DNA of 64,000 nucleotides from Clostridium sp. AT4 (GTDB lineage Bacteria; Bacillota; Clostridia; Lachnospirales; Lachnospiraceae). The position numbers and the translations under genes are program-made. A model generated the notes under the pieces. The model was not told where the DNA came from. It worked only from the letters and a program-made list of their open reading frames with translations, and made no database searches. Of the stretch, positions 28,774-38,344 are shown piece after piece (positions within the stretch are counted from its first letter, which is position 1; each line of letters begins with the position of its first letter). The DNA is taken from NCBI RefSeq assembly GCF_001517625.2, contig NZ_LN999828.1:388303-452302 (forward strand), written 5' to 3'.

Positions 28774-30629
28774 AATATCTCTCCCTGTGCCGTTTCGTAT
28801 GGCAGCGTAATATGCATACATGTGTATTCTCCCGGTACGCTTTCAATGGAAATACCGTATTCCGGGCCGCAGTCGTAGCGGATCCGCTGGTTTACATTGT
28901 TGATTCCCACCTGCCGGAAAAAGTCCGCAGTGGGCTTTTGGGTGCCGGAAAGAACTCGTTTTATGGTTTCCGCATCCATGCCGATCCCGTTATCCCATAC
29001 CGATATGATCAGACGGGGCTGTCTGGCAGCTTCTCTGTCCAGATTAGCGCTGATGCGGATTTTTCCTGCACAGCCCTTTGGTTCAATTCCGTGGAAAAGA
29101 GCATTTTCTATGAGAGGCTGCAAGGTAAAACGGTGGATCAGGCAGTCATAGAGGGCTTCTTCCGAAATTTCACATTCCAGAGAGATACTGCCGCCGTAAC
29201 GGTACTGCTGGATCAGAAAATAGTCCTTCACCAGATTCAGCTCTTCCCTCAAGGTAATCCTATTATGGGAACCCTTGGAAATGCTTTTTAATAGCCGGGC
29301 CAGAGCCGTAGTCATCTCGCTGATACCGGATGCGCCCTGGATGGTAGCCATCCATTTGATGGAGTTTAATGTATTGTAAAGAAAATGGGGGTTAATCTGG
29401 CTTTGAAGAATCCGGTATTCCAGATCCTTGCGTTCCTTTTCGTCCTGTATCCGCTTCTGGATCAGAGCAGCCAGATCCTGTGACATACGGTTGATACCGG
29501 TACCAATGGCTCCAAATTCATCCTCCCGCTGTATGGAGGGATCCAGAGAAAAATCGCCTCCAGCAATGGCCTGGATCCGATGCTGCAGTTTTTTTACAGG
29601 ACGTCCGATGGAACGGTTTAACAGTACAAAAAGCAAGAGACCGATGAAAAGGATGAAGACAGCAATACCGGAAAGAATGACCGCATAAAGGGTGCTCTGA
29701 GCCTTCATAGCGCTCTGGGATAAAAGCAGAGAGATGCTCCAGCCATAATTTCCAATGGGGCAGGAGAGCAGTACGCGTTCGGATCCATCCGGAAGACGGC
29801 AGAGCGAAACGAAGGTATCACTGTTAAAGGCATTTTCACTTAAGTCCTTTACCGGCTCAAATTTCCAGTCACAGGACTTTAAACGGTCATTTTCATAAAG
29901 CCAGGTTCTGCCTCCGATGGTAAGGCAGAGAAATGAATCCGGATTTAAGGGGAAAGATTTTAAGTAGTCAAGGATCAGCCGGTCTGAGATCGACATATAG
30001 ATCCAGCCGGCCTGATGGGAGCTGTAGCGTCCGGACAAGGCGGAGACAGCTGGAAGGACCATTAAACCGCTTCCGGGAAGAAATGGATCCTCCATAAAGG
30101 TGCTGTTGTCCATCCCATCTTCTGAAAGGATGGTCTGAAACCAGTCCGTGCCTGTAAGGTCAGATAAAGAATGTGCGGAAGACACAGCGGTGGTATCAGA
30201 AATCTGCATATAATTGCAGCTGTTTAAGGGAGATATGATAACCCGGTTTATGTAGGAGGAAGAATGAGTATTGTAATACTCTTCCTTCAGACGGTCATAG
30301 GTACGAAGTGCCACACTGCGTAGGCCGGAATTTTTGGAAGAGATCGAGGGCATCTGGGACAGATTTTCAAAACCGTCCAGATAGGCGGCGATATCTGTGT
30401 TAAAGGAGCACCATTTATAAAAGGAAAGGATATTTTCCAAATCGGCCGCTGTACTGTTACAGATAACCTCAAGACTGTATTCGGAAGTCTGTATCTGATT
30501 TTTCTGGAGAAAGGACTGAAAAACAAAGGAACAGATGGTTACCGTAAATACAGCAATGGAGCAGGTTACGGCAGCCGTATAGAGTATGATTTTTCCGCGT
30601 ATGGTTTTTGGAAATACGGATTGCAGCAT
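28770..30629 (-). CDS. Sensor histidine kinase, YesM type
   Basis: A 619-residue membrane sensor. Seen: first membrane helix (about 14-38), an extracellular sensing domain (~40-300), second helix (~305-330), a HAMP segment (~330-385), the HisKA-like block ILQSQINPHFLYNTLNSIKWM with the phosphorylatable His, and an ATPase domain with LIENALFHGIEP and VWDNGIGMD. This is the family that partners YesN-like regulators and senses extracellular carbohydrates or their binding proteins. ATG at 30629 with GGGGGGA nine bases upstream. A consensus promoter is found at 30698-30670. The sugar transporter it probably controls is transcribed divergently. Confidence 0.93.
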   Translation of the reverse strand: MLQSVFPKTIRGKIILYTAAVTCSIAVFTVTICSFVFQSFLQKNQIQTSEYSLEVICNSTAADLENILSFYKWCSFNTDIAAYLDGFENLSQMPSISSKNSGLRSVALRTYDRLKEEYYNTHSSSYINRVIISPLNSCNYMQISDTTAVSSAHSLSDLTGTDWFQTILSEDGMDNSTFMEDPFLPGSGLMVLPAVSALSGRYSSHQAGWIYMSISDRLILDYLKSFPLNPDSFLCLTIGGRTWLYENDRLKSCDWKFEPVKDLSENAFNSDTFVSLCRLPDGSERVLLSCPIGNYGWSISLLLSQSAMKAQSTLYAVILSGIAVFILFIGLLLFVLLNRSIGRPVKKLQHRIQAIAGGDFSLDPSIQREDEFGAIGTGINRMSQDLAALIQKRIQDEKERKDLEYRILQSQINPHFLYNTLNSIKWMATIQGASGISEMTTALARLLKSISKGSHNRITLREELNLVKDYFLIQQYRYGGSISLECEISEEALYDCLIHRFTLQPLIENALFHGIEPKGCAGKIRISANLDREAARQPRLIISVWDNGIGMDAETIKRVLSGTQKPTADFFRQVGINNVNQRIRYDCGPEYGISIESVPGEYTCMHITLPYETAQGEIL

Positions 30630-30669
30630 GAAAAATAGTCCCCCCTCTGGTATGTATTATTCATAAAAT

Positions 30670-30698
30670 ACTATAATAGGAAAGCTATTTTTTGTCAA
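30670..30698 (-). promoter_or_regulatory. Consensus promoter of the kinase-regulator-lyase operon
   Basis: Minus strand TTGACA (30698-30693), 17-bp spacer, TATAGT (30675-30670). The match is nearly perfect, which fits constitutive sensor expression. Confidence 0.8.
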
Positions 30699-30835
30699 AT
30701 GAATACAATTATAAGAAAAGACTGCAAATCATAGAAAAGTACAGCTTTTTTACGGGAAGAATGGAAAAGAGAAAAATTACAGAAAAAATCACAGTTTTTT
30801 TGGTTGTTTTTACATTCAGTCTTAGGGAATCTGCC

Positions 30836-30843
30836 TGTATAAT
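30836..30843 (+). promoter_or_regulatory. Extended -10 promoter of the sugar ABC transporter operon
   Basis: TGTATAAT (TATAAT 30838-30843) with only a weak TTCAGT 17 bp upstream. The poor -35 is consistent with need for the divergent YesN-like activator. Confidence 0.5.
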
Positions 30844-30895
30844 AAAGGCACAACATCAGGATAAACAAAAAATATGATGGATCAAGGAGGAGAAG

Positions 30896-32248
30896 ATGAT
30901 GAAAAAACGTATTGTAAGTTTAGCGTTGGCAGTTTCCATGGCGGGTAGCCTTACAGCCTGCGGGGGCGGAGCAGCAAAGACAGAGAACAAGGAGACAGAG
31001 GCAGCAGCGGATACAACCGCAGCAAAGGCAGAGGAGACAGAGGCGGCAGCAGACGGAAAAACACATTTAAAATGGGCTATGTGGGATAAAGACCTGACCG
31101 TATACTACAAAGCTCTGGTAGAAGCCTATGAAAAGGCGCACCCGGATGTGACGGTAGAACTGGTAGATCTGGGAAGCTCTGATTACAGTACGGTTCTTAC
31201 GACACAGCTGACCGGAAACGGAGCAGATTTCGATGTGGTTTCCATTAAGGATGTACCGGGATATATGGCTCTGGTAAATAAGGGAGTGTTAGAGCCTCTG
31301 GATCCTTATATTGAAAAGGATGGCGTGGATCTCAGCGGCTACAAGGGGTTGACCGATCAGGTAAAAGTAGACGGAAAGATGTATGAGCTGCCATTTAAGA
31401 GTGATTTTTGGGTTGTATATTACAACAAGGATGTATTTGACAATGCAGGGGTAGAGTATCCCACCAATGATATGACCCTGGAGCAGTATGATGAGATTGC
31501 AAAGAAGCTTACAAATACAGAGCCGGGACAGGAGGTATATGGATCTCACTATCATGTTTGGAGAAGTACGGTTCAGATGTTTGGCATGATTGACGGAGAG
31601 CACACGATCCTGGACGGCAATTATGATTATTTAAAGCCATACTATGATATTATTTTAGACGAGCAGGAAAATGGCGTATGTCAGGATTATGCAACCTTAA
31701 AGACCTCAAATCTTCATTATTCAGGCGCATTCTCCCAGGGTAATGTAGGTATGATGAATATGGGTACCTGGTTTATCTCTACTCTGATTGATAAGGTAAA
31801 ATCCGGCGAGTATATAGACTGTGCAAACTGGGGTATTGTAAAGTACCCTCATCCGGAAGGCGTAGAGGCAGGTTCTACCGCTGCCCAGATCACTTCTTTA
31901 AGCATTCCTACAAGCGCACCGAATAAGGAAGCTGCATGGGATTTCATGAAGTTTGTCTGCGGTGAAGAGGGAGCGGCAGTTTTAGCTTCTACCGGAAACT
32001 TCCCGGCGATTATGACAGAGGAAACCATGAATACGATCGCATCCACAGAAGGGTTCCCGGAAGATGAAAACAGTAAGGCTGCTCTTGAAACAGTGAACCT
32101 GTATCTGGAGATGCCGGTTGATGTAAAGAGCCCTGAGGTAGAAACTGTATTAAATGAGGCTCATGACAATATCATGGCAGGCAACATGACCGTAGAAGAA
32201 GGAATTGCAGATATGAATGAACGTGTAGCTGCAGTTCTGGGTGAATAA
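30896..32248 (+). CDS. Sugar ABC transporter substrate-binding lipoprotein (family 1)
   Basis: A 450-residue extracellular solute-binding lipoprotein. Seen: signal peptide with lipobox LTAC (Cys22), a low-complexity Ala/Thr/Glu linker (about 30-53), then a family 1 two-lobed domain starting THLKWAMWDKDLTVYY with DFDVVSIKDVPGY, LPFKSDFWVVYYNKD and the NVGMMNMGTWF segment. It binds an oligosaccharide and hands it to the two permeases downstream. A second ATG at 30899 is equally well placed after AAGGAGGAG, so the first residue is uncertain by one. No ATPase gene is in this operon; a shared MsmX-type ATPase encoded elsewhere is expected. Confidence 0.93.
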   Translation: MMKKRIVSLALAVSMAGSLTACGGGAAKTENKETEAAADTTAAKAEETEAAADGKTHLKWAMWDKDLTVYYKALVEAYEKAHPDVTVELVDLGSSDYSTVLTTQLTGNGADFDVVSIKDVPGYMALVNKGVLEPLDPYIEKDGVDLSGYKGLTDQVKVDGKMYELPFKSDFWVVYYNKDVFDNAGVEYPTNDMTLEQYDEIAKKLTNTEPGQEVYGSHYHVWRSTVQMFGMIDGEHTILDGNYDYLKPYYDIILDEQENGVCQDYATLKTSNLHYSGAFSQGNVGMMNMGTWFISTLIDKVKSGEYIDCANWGIVKYPHPEGVEAGSTAAQITSLSIPTSAPNKEAAWDFMKFVCGEEGAAVLASTGNFPAIMTEETMNTIASTEGFPEDENSKAALETVNLYLEMPVDVKSPEVETVLNEAHDNIMAGNMTVEEGIADMNERVAAVLGE

Positions 32249-32281
32249 GAAAAACATATACGGACAGACAGAGCTGAAAAC

Positions 32282-32309
32282 GAGGCAGACGGGATTTACC
32301 GCCTGCCTC
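32282..32309 (+). other. Stem-loop between binding-protein and permease genes
   Basis: GAGGCAGaCGG pairs with CCGcCTGCCTC around GATTTA, with no T-tract. Such intercistronic hairpins commonly protect the binding-protein mRNA and set its excess over the permeases. Confidence 0.6.
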
Positions 32310-32325
32310 ATTTAAAGAAAGGTAG

Positions 32326-33405
32326 ATGAATATGGGAAAGACAAAAGCCGTTGATCCTGCAAGGGTCAGGGAAAAACTGGATATTCTGGAGCCGCGGCTT
32401 GCAGCTCTTTTGAAGCAGGCAGATGAAGAAACGGATATGAAAAAAAAGGTAAAGCTGGCAAAAAAGGCGGATCAGATCCGTGATAAAATACGTCAGGCAA
32501 AGACAGGAGAGCGGTTCAGCCGTCAGACAAAGCGGGATTTGATCGCGTACTCCTTTATCGCTCCTAACTTTATCGGCTTTGCCGTTTTTACTCTGGGCCC
32601 TGTGCTGTTTGCTTTTATACTGGCATTTTTCAAATGGGATGGCAATAACCCGATGGATTTTGTGGGCCTGGACAATTTTATGCAGATGGTGGGAAACAAG
32701 CGTTTCCTTGCTTCCCTTAAAAATACAGTTGTATACTGCGTGGCTACGGTTCCCTTTACTCTGGCAGTAGCCCTTGGGCTGGCAGTTCTTTTAAATCAGA
32801 AGGTAAAAGGACGCAACTTCTTCCGTACGGTAAGCTTTTTCCCCTATGTAGCTTCTCTGGTTGCAGTAGCAGCTGTGTGGAATATGCTGTTTTCCCCTGC
32901 CAAAAGCGGTCCTGTAAATATGATCCTTTATAATCTGGGCGTTGCGGCGAAGGAGCTGCCAAAATGGTCTGCAGACAAGGACTGGGTTATGTTCACCGTA
33001 ATCCTGTTCTCTGTATGGAAAAATATGGGATACTACATGGTGATCTATCTGGCAGGCTTACAGGGGATCAACGGAGAGCTTTACGAAGCATGCAGCTTGG
33101 ATGGAGCCAATACATGGCAGAGATTCCGCTATATCACCTGGCCCCAGCTTCAGCCGACCACCTTTTTTGTTACCATTATCCTTACCATCAACTGCTTTAA
33201 AGTATATGACATTGTATATATGCTGGCAGGAGGAAGCACGGGCGTATTAAATGAGTCTGCCATTGTCCTGGTATACCACATTTACGAGGAAGCCTTCCGC
33301 AACTGGAATCTGGGTTACGCAAGCGCTGTAGCCATGGTACTGTTCCTTATTGTTCTTGCTATTACCCTGGTACAGTTCCGTGGGGAAAAGAAATATGCAA
33401 ATTAA
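32326..33405 (+). CDS. Sugar ABC transporter permease (MalF/UgpA type) with N-terminal helical extension
   Basis: A 359-residue membrane subunit. Seen: about 65 N-terminal residues that are highly charged and helical, likely coiled coil (LAALLKQADEETDMKKKVKL), before the first membrane helix near residue 70; then about six helices and the EAA loop ELYEACSLDGANTWQRFRYI that contacts the ATPase. Family members usually have a much shorter N-terminus. The start is ATG 32326 or, with a better spacer after AAAGAAAGG, 32332. It forms the translocation pore with the next gene product, 15 bp downstream. Confidence 0.92.
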   Translation: MNMGKTKAVDPARVREKLDILEPRLAALLKQADEETDMKKKVKLAKKADQIRDKIRQAKTGERFSRQTKRDLIAYSFIAPNFIGFAVFTLGPVLFAFILAFFKWDGNNPMDFVGLDNFMQMVGNKRFLASLKNTVVYCVATVPFTLAVALGLAVLLNQKVKGRNFFRTVSFFPYVASLVAVAAVWNMLFSPAKSGPVNMILYNLGVAAKELPKWSADKDWVMFTVILFSVWKNMGYYMVIYLAGLQGINGELYEACSLDGANTWQRFRYITWPQLQPTTFFVTIILTINCFKVYDIVYMLAGGSTGVLNESAIVLVYHIYEEAFRNWNLGYASAVAMVLFLIVLAITLVQFRGEKKYAN

Positions 33406-33420
33406 AGGAGGAGGCCTCAA

Positions 33421-34257
33421 ATGAAGATAAAAAATACAAAAACAAGGATGATGAGGGCGGCTCTCTATATTGTGCTTATTGTTCTGGCATTTCTGATGCT
33501 GGTACCTTTTGCCTGGATGCTTTCAGCTTCCTTTAAGCTGGATAAGGACGTATTTATTTTCCCGATCCAGTGGATTCCAACTAATCCCAGATGGCAGAAT
33601 TATGTAGATATCTGGACCAGGATCCCGCTGCTTAAATTTGTGCTTAATACGGTGAAGCTGACGCTGATCGTAACCTTTTTACAGCTTCTTACAAGTAGCT
33701 TTGCGGCATATGCCTTTTCAAAGCTGAATTTTAAGGGAAAGCACGTTTTATTTCTGGCGTATATTGCAACTATCGCTGTTCCCTGGCAGGTTTACATGGT
33801 TCCGCAGTTTATGATGATGCGTTCCATGGGACTGGCAGATACGCATCTGGCAATTATCTGTCTGCAGGCATTTTCCGCCTTTGGCGTATTTATGATGAAG
33901 CAGTTTTATGAAGGGATTCCCACAGAACTTTGCGAGGCAGCCAGAATTGACGGCATGAGCGAGTATCGGATCTGGTACCGGGTGATGCTTCCACTTGCAA
34001 AGCCTGCTCTGTCAACCCTGACGATCTTTACCTTTGTAAATACATGGAATGATTTCCTGGGACCATTGATCTATCTGACGACAGAGTCAAAAAAGACCCT
34101 GCAGCTGGGACTGCGTATGTTTATCAGCCAGTTTGGTTCTGAATACGGTCTGATCATGGCTGCTTCTGTGCTGAGTCTGATCCCTGTGCTGATAGTATTC
34201 CTGTCTCTGCAGAAATATTTTGTTGAGGGCGTAGCAGCTTCCGGCGTAAAGGGATGA
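33421..34257 (+). CDS. Sugar ABC transporter permease (MalG type)
   Basis: A 278-residue membrane protein with six predicted helices, first at about residues 14-36 (IVLIVLAFLMLVPFAWML). Seen: a periplasmic-type loop, the NTVKLTLIVTFLQLLTSSFAAYAF helix pair, the EAA motif ELCEAARIDGMSEYRIWYRV and the C-terminal FVEGVAASGVKG that is characteristic of MalG-type subunits. Partner of the preceding permease. Preceded by AAAGGAGGAGG. Confidence 0.94.
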   Translation: MKIKNTKTRMMRAALYIVLIVLAFLMLVPFAWMLSASFKLDKDVFIFPIQWIPTNPRWQNYVDIWTRIPLLKFVLNTVKLTLIVTFLQLLTSSFAAYAFSKLNFKGKHVLFLAYIATIAVPWQVYMVPQFMMMRSMGLADTHLAIICLQAFSAFGVFMMKQFYEGIPTELCEAARIDGMSEYRIWYRVMLPLAKPALSTLTIFTFVNTWNDFLGPLIYLTTESKKTLQLGLRMFISQFGSEYGLIMAASVLSLIPVLIVFLSLQKYFVEGVAASGVKG

Positions 34258-34299
34258 TACGGGATTAAAATAATGCATAAAGCAGGAAGGAAACAGATT

Positions 34300-35481
34300 A
34301 TGAGCTGGATATCATGGGATGCTCTGGAAAAAATGCCGGAGCTTACAAAAGAAGAGGCAGGCCGGGCTCTGGATGCGGCCTGCAGTCAGGTAATAAGAAA
34401 TCTGGATCAGTTTACAGACCATTTCCAGAAGGCGTACAGCGAAAACGGTTTTTATGCGCCTACTGAAAATGTGGACTGGACGCCGGGATTTTGGACCGGG
34501 GAAATATGGCTTGCCTATGAACATACGGGCAATGAGGCTTTAAAAAAGGCGGGCGAGCTCCAGATGGCGAGCTTTTTAAAGCGGATCAATGAAAAACAGG
34601 ATGTGGAAACACATGATCTGGGCTTTATGTATTCCCCTTCCTGCGTGGCAGGCTACAAGCTTACGGGAAGCAGAGTGGGACGGGAAGCCGCTTTGAAAGC
34701 AGCTGAGGAGCTGATTACACGCTTTCACGAAAAGGGCCAGTTTATTCAGGCATGGGGGCCTCTTGATGCTCCGGATAATTACAGGCTGATCATTGACTGC
34801 CTTTTAAATCTGCCGCTTCTTTACTGGGCTTCTCAGGAAACGGGAGATCCCAGATATAAGGAGATTGCGGAGCGTCACATCCATACGGCCCTTTCCAATG
34901 TAATCCGTCCGGATTTTTCTACCTGGCATACGTTTTTCTTTAACCGTGAAACAGGAGAGCCGGATCACGGCGCTACCTGTCAGGGATACCGGGACGGATC
35001 CGCCTGGGCCAGAGGGCAGGCATGGGGGATCTACGGGACGGCTATTGGCTATAAATATACGAAAAGGGAGAGCTATATACCCGTTTTTGAGGGCGTGACG
35101 AATTACTATCTGGAGCATCTTCCTGAGGATCTGGTTCCCTTTTGGGATCTGGAATTTGGTGATGGGGATGACCAGCCAAGAGATTCCTCCTCTGCTTCGA
35201 TTGCAGCCTGCGGCCTGCTTGAAATGGCAAAGTATGTAGAGCCGGAAAAGGGCGCTCTGTGCCGCTCTCTGGCAGCCAGATTTATGAAGTCCTTAACGGA
35301 AAAGTATGCAGTAAAGGATTTTGACAGCTCCAACGGCCTAGTGCTTCACAGCACCTATTCTAATCACTCGCCTTACAATACCTGTAACCACTATGGAGTG
35401 GATGAGTGCAACCTGTGGGGTGATTACTTCTATATGGAAGCGCTGACAAGGATGTATAAGGACTGGAACGTATACTGGTAA
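34300..35481 (+). CDS. ugl: Unsaturated glucuronyl hydrolase (GH88)
   Basis: A 393-residue cytoplasmic enzyme that removes the 4,5-unsaturated uronic acid left at oligosaccharide ends by polysaccharide lyases. Seen: an alpha6/alpha6 barrel with WTPGFWTGEIWLAYE, candidate catalytic Asp106 in THDLGFMYSP and Asp166 in YRLIIDCLLNLPLLY, whose spacing matches the two aspartates known in Bacillus UGL, and GSAWARGQAWGIYG. The start at 34300 follows AGGAAGG; in-frame ATG 34273 lacks a site. Its position between the importer and a lyase gene is strong evidence that the locus degrades uronic-acid-containing glycans. Confidence 0.93.
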   Translation: MSWISWDALEKMPELTKEEAGRALDAACSQVIRNLDQFTDHFQKAYSENGFYAPTENVDWTPGFWTGEIWLAYEHTGNEALKKAGELQMASFLKRINEKQDVETHDLGFMYSPSCVAGYKLTGSRVGREAALKAAEELITRFHEKGQFIQAWGPLDAPDNYRLIIDCLLNLPLLYWASQETGDPRYKEIAERHIHTALSNVIRPDFSTWHTFFFNRETGEPDHGATCQGYRDGSAWARGQAWGIYGTAIGYKYTKRESYIPVFEGVTNYYLEHLPEDLVPFWDLEFGDGDDQPRDSSSASIAACGLLEMAKYVEPEKGALCRSLAARFMKSLTEKYAVKDFDSSNGLVLHSTYSNHSPYNTCNHYGVDECNLWGDYFYMEALTRMYKDWNVYW

Positions 35482-35521
35482 AATATCATATACGGCATGA
35501 AACGGCCGGAAAGGAATAAGG

Positions 35522-37537
35522 ATGACAGCAAAGAAACTTTTTGAGAGAGGAAATGAATACTTTTTCTTTGATGATCCTGAAAAAACAGCTGCAGTCTGCC
35601 GGGAAAGATATCCGGAGGACTGCGCCCATATTATACGGGTGGCAGATGAGGTCTGCAGGAATTATTTTCTGTTTGATCTGGATCATGACTTAGAGCGTAC
35701 CTGGGAGCCAGTGACATTTCCGGAGGATCGCCCCATTGATTGGGAGTACCGCCCGGGAAATGACCCGGAATTTACCTTTCAGTTTAACAGGCACCGTTTT
35801 CTGATCTGTCTGGGACAGGCGTACTGGCTTACAGGAGACTCAAAATATGAGCATCATTTTTTCCGTCTCCTTATGGATTTCATTGACCATGTAAAGCGCA
35901 CATCGGAAACAGAGCAGACTACATGGCGGATTTTAGAGGTGGGGATCCGGGGCGAAAACTGGGTTAAGGCGCTGCGGTATTTTAAAGACAGTCCTTTAAT
36001 GACGGATGAAAGGGCGGAAAAGATTGAATGCTGTCTCAGGGAGCACGGGGAGTATATTATACAGATGCATTCGCCCTACCGCTATATCAGTAACTGGGGA
36101 GTGATGGAAAACCACGGCCTGTTTGAGATCGGAATCCAGATGCCGGATCAGGAAACAAGGGATCGTTTTACCTCTATTGCATTGGAACGTCTGGAAACAG
36201 AGGCAGCAATGCAGATTTTTGACGACGGCGTACAGTGGGAGCAATCTCCTATGTATCACAACGAGGTTTTTCACTGCTATGAGGATGTGCTCCTTTTGGC
36301 AAAACGGAATGGGATTGCTGTTTCAGAACGGATCTGCGACGCCGTAAGAAGGATGGCTTATGCAAATCTGGCATGGATGAGGCCGGATCACCGCCAGATC
36401 ATCATGGGTGACAGTGATGATATGGATTTAAGAGATTATATGAGTATTGCAGCCTACCTGTTAAAAGATCCGGTACTGAAATTCGGAGGTTTTAAGGAGC
36501 TGGATTTTGAAAGTCTCTGGGATGTAGGGGTGAACGGCGCAGCGGAATACAGCCGTATGGAATGCCGGAAACCGGATTTTGTATCAGCGGCTTTGGAGGA
36601 CAGCGGAAATTATTATATCCGGAGTTCCTGGAATGAGGACGGAGATCTGCTCCATTTTCACTGCGGAACCATGGGAGCAGGCCATGGACATTCTGATAAG
36701 CTTCATGTGGATCTTATTCTGGGAGGCGAGGATATCCTGACCGATTCCGGCCGTTATACCTATGTGATGGATCGGGGAAGATTTGAATTTAAAGATCCGG
36801 ATGCGCACAATACAGTTACGGTAGATGGCGAATTTTTTACACAGTGTAAGGATTCCTGGGAATGCTCTAAGCTTTCTCAGCCGGTCAAGCAGCAGTATAA
36901 GCAGAAAAACGGATACAGCCTGGTTCAGGGCGGAAATCTGGGATATATGCACAAGGGCGTATTTGTAAACCGCAAAGTGATTTCTTTAAAAGACGGCCTT
37001 TTTGTGATAGCAGACGAGCTCTATGGACAGGGAAAACATACCTTTGAGCAGTTCTGGAATTTCAGTGAGACAGGAAAGGCAGTTTATGAAAATGGCTGTG
37101 CCTGCTTCACAGGAGAAAAGGCACAGGTAAAGCTTCTCTTTATCAGCCCGGACTGCGAAGGAGAAATGAAGCAGGGAAAGATCGCTCGCCATTATAACCG
37201 GTATGAAACCAGAGACCGCCTCTGTCTGCAAAAGAAAGGACAGGGCTTTCAGTCCATGATTACTGTAATCGGAGGCGGAAAGAAGGGAAAGGAAAGACAG
37301 CTTCACGCATCCCTGGTTCCGGTAACGTCTGTTCTTAAGGGAATCACCTATCCGCCGTCTATGGCTGAGGCTGTGGAGATTGTTGACGGAAGCAGAACGC
37401 TTGTAGTCATCCTCTGCCATCAGGAGGTTAATTCCCCCACAGATCTTACGGAGGCAGCGGGCTGCATGGGATATGGAAATGTAATTGTCTTTGATAAAGC
37501 AGAGGGAAGCGTGGGGGGAACGGTTCTTTGTTACTAA
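35522..37537 (+). CDS. Heparinase II/III family polysaccharide lyase (second)
   Basis: A 671-residue protein with N-terminal helical toroid (about 1-370) and C-terminal beta-sandwich (~380-671). Seen: YISNWGVMENHGLFEIG (candidate catalytic Asn and His), MYHNEVFHCYEDVLL (candidate Tyr), and the hallmark GHGHSDKLHVDLILGGEDI with the catalytic-type His. It is of the heparinase III-like branch, longer than and clearly different from the minus-strand lyase at 25.3 kb. No signal peptide: it should act inside the cell on imported oligosaccharides, giving unsaturated products for the adjacent GH88 enzyme. Preceded by GGAAAGGA. Last gene of the transporter operon. Confidence 0.9.
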   Translation: MTAKKLFERGNEYFFFDDPEKTAAVCRERYPEDCAHIIRVADEVCRNYFLFDLDHDLERTWEPVTFPEDRPIDWEYRPGNDPEFTFQFNRHRFLICLGQAYWLTGDSKYEHHFFRLLMDFIDHVKRTSETEQTTWRILEVGIRGENWVKALRYFKDSPLMTDERAEKIECCLREHGEYIIQMHSPYRYISNWGVMENHGLFEIGIQMPDQETRDRFTSIALERLETEAAMQIFDDGVQWEQSPMYHNEVFHCYEDVLLLAKRNGIAVSERICDAVRRMAYANLAWMRPDHRQIIMGDSDDMDLRDYMSIAAYLLKDPVLKFGGFKELDFESLWDVGVNGAAEYSRMECRKPDFVSAALEDSGNYYIRSSWNEDGDLLHFHCGTMGAGHGHSDKLHVDLILGGEDILTDSGRYTYVMDRGRFEFKDPDAHNTVTVDGEFFTQCKDSWECSKLSQPVKQQYKQKNGYSLVQGGNLGYMHKGVFVNRKVISLKDGLFVIADELYGQGKHTFEQFWNFSETGKAVYENGCACFTGEKAQVKLLFISPDCEGEMKQGKIARHYNRYETRDRLCLQKKGQGFQSMITVIGGGKKGKERQLHASLVPVTSVLKGITYPPSMAEAVEIVDGSRTLVVILCHQEVNSPTDLTEAAGCMGYGNVIVFDKAEGSVGGTVLCY

Positions 37538-37550
37538 AAAGGCGGATGAA

Positions 37551-37579
37551 TTGACACATCTGGATTTCTTCCATATAAT
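37551..37579 (+). promoter_or_regulatory. Perfect consensus sigma-A promoter
   Basis: TTGACA (37551-37556), exactly 17 bp, TATAAT (37574-37579). It drives the 5-formyl-THF cyclo-ligase gene after a leader of about 80 nt. The leader contains an ATG (37591) with an open frame of about 31 codons that runs past the true start; no evidence that it is translated. Confidence 0.85.
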
Positions 37580-37666
37580 AACTAAATAAATGGATAAAGG
37601 AGATCCTGTTATAACGCGGGGGCTTCCGGCATACATTCACGTAAAAATAAAAAGGGGTTTCAGCCA

Positions 37667-38245
37667 ATGGAAACTCAGAAGATAAATACCAAAAAACAGA
37701 TTCTGCGCAAACAGATCAGAGAAAAAAACGCTCATCTGGATCCGGAGTACTGCCTTTGGGCAGATAAGCGTATCCGGGAATGGATTTTAAACTGGAAATA
37801 TTTTCAAAAGGCAGAAACGATATTCTGCTTTGTGGGAACTGCCGGGGAGATTCATACCAAACCGCTGATTCAGGCTGCTTTGGATCAGGGAAAGCGGGTG
37901 GCTGTGCCAAAATGCATTTCAAAGGGGATCATGGAGGCACGGCAGATCCGTTCTCTTGGCGAATTGTATCCCGGAAGCTATGGCATTGAGGAGCCGGAGA
38001 AAGCTGCCGAGATCATAGAGCCGGAAGAAATTTCGCTGGCACTTGTTCCGTGTCTGACCTGCTCTGAGGACGGCCGGCGTCTGGGATATGGAGGCGGTTT
38101 TTACGATAGGTTTCTGCGATCCGTTCCCGGCCCCTGGGCCGTGCTTTGCAGAGGGCGTCTGATGGAGGCGGAAATCCCCTGGGAAGCCCATGATCTTTTA
38201 ATGGATGCCGTCATCTGGGAAGAAGGAATCTTGGAGTTGAAATGA
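37667..38245 (+). CDS. 5-formyltetrahydrofolate cyclo-ligase
   Basis: A 192-residue enzyme converting 5-formyl-THF with ATP to 5,10-methenyl-THF, rescuing folate from a storage form. Seen: basic N-terminal helix KKQILRKQIREKN, the FCFVGTAGEIHTKPLI substrate region, VPKC, and the C-terminal nucleotide-binding signature DGRRLGYGGGFYDRFL. Length and motif order are standard. The ATG follows AAAAAGGGG. It has its own perfect-consensus promoter and is followed by the SleC-like gene after about 100 bp that contain a weak AT-rich hairpin (38254-38281). Confidence 0.94.
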   Translation: METQKINTKKQILRKQIREKNAHLDPEYCLWADKRIREWILNWKYFQKAETIFCFVGTAGEIHTKPLIQAALDQGKRVAVPKCISKGIMEARQIRSLGELYPGSYGIEEPEKAAEIIEPEEISLALVPCLTCSEDGRRLGYGGGFYDRFLRSVPGPWAVLCRGRLMEAEIPWEAHDLLMDAVIWEEGILELK

Positions 38246-38344
38246 GGACAGGACAGAAAAACAGAGCGGTTTTTCTTATTTGCAGTCATAATCAGGAAAA
38301 ATTTGCTTATATTGTAAGTAAGCAAGGATTTTTTGAGGTTTCAA

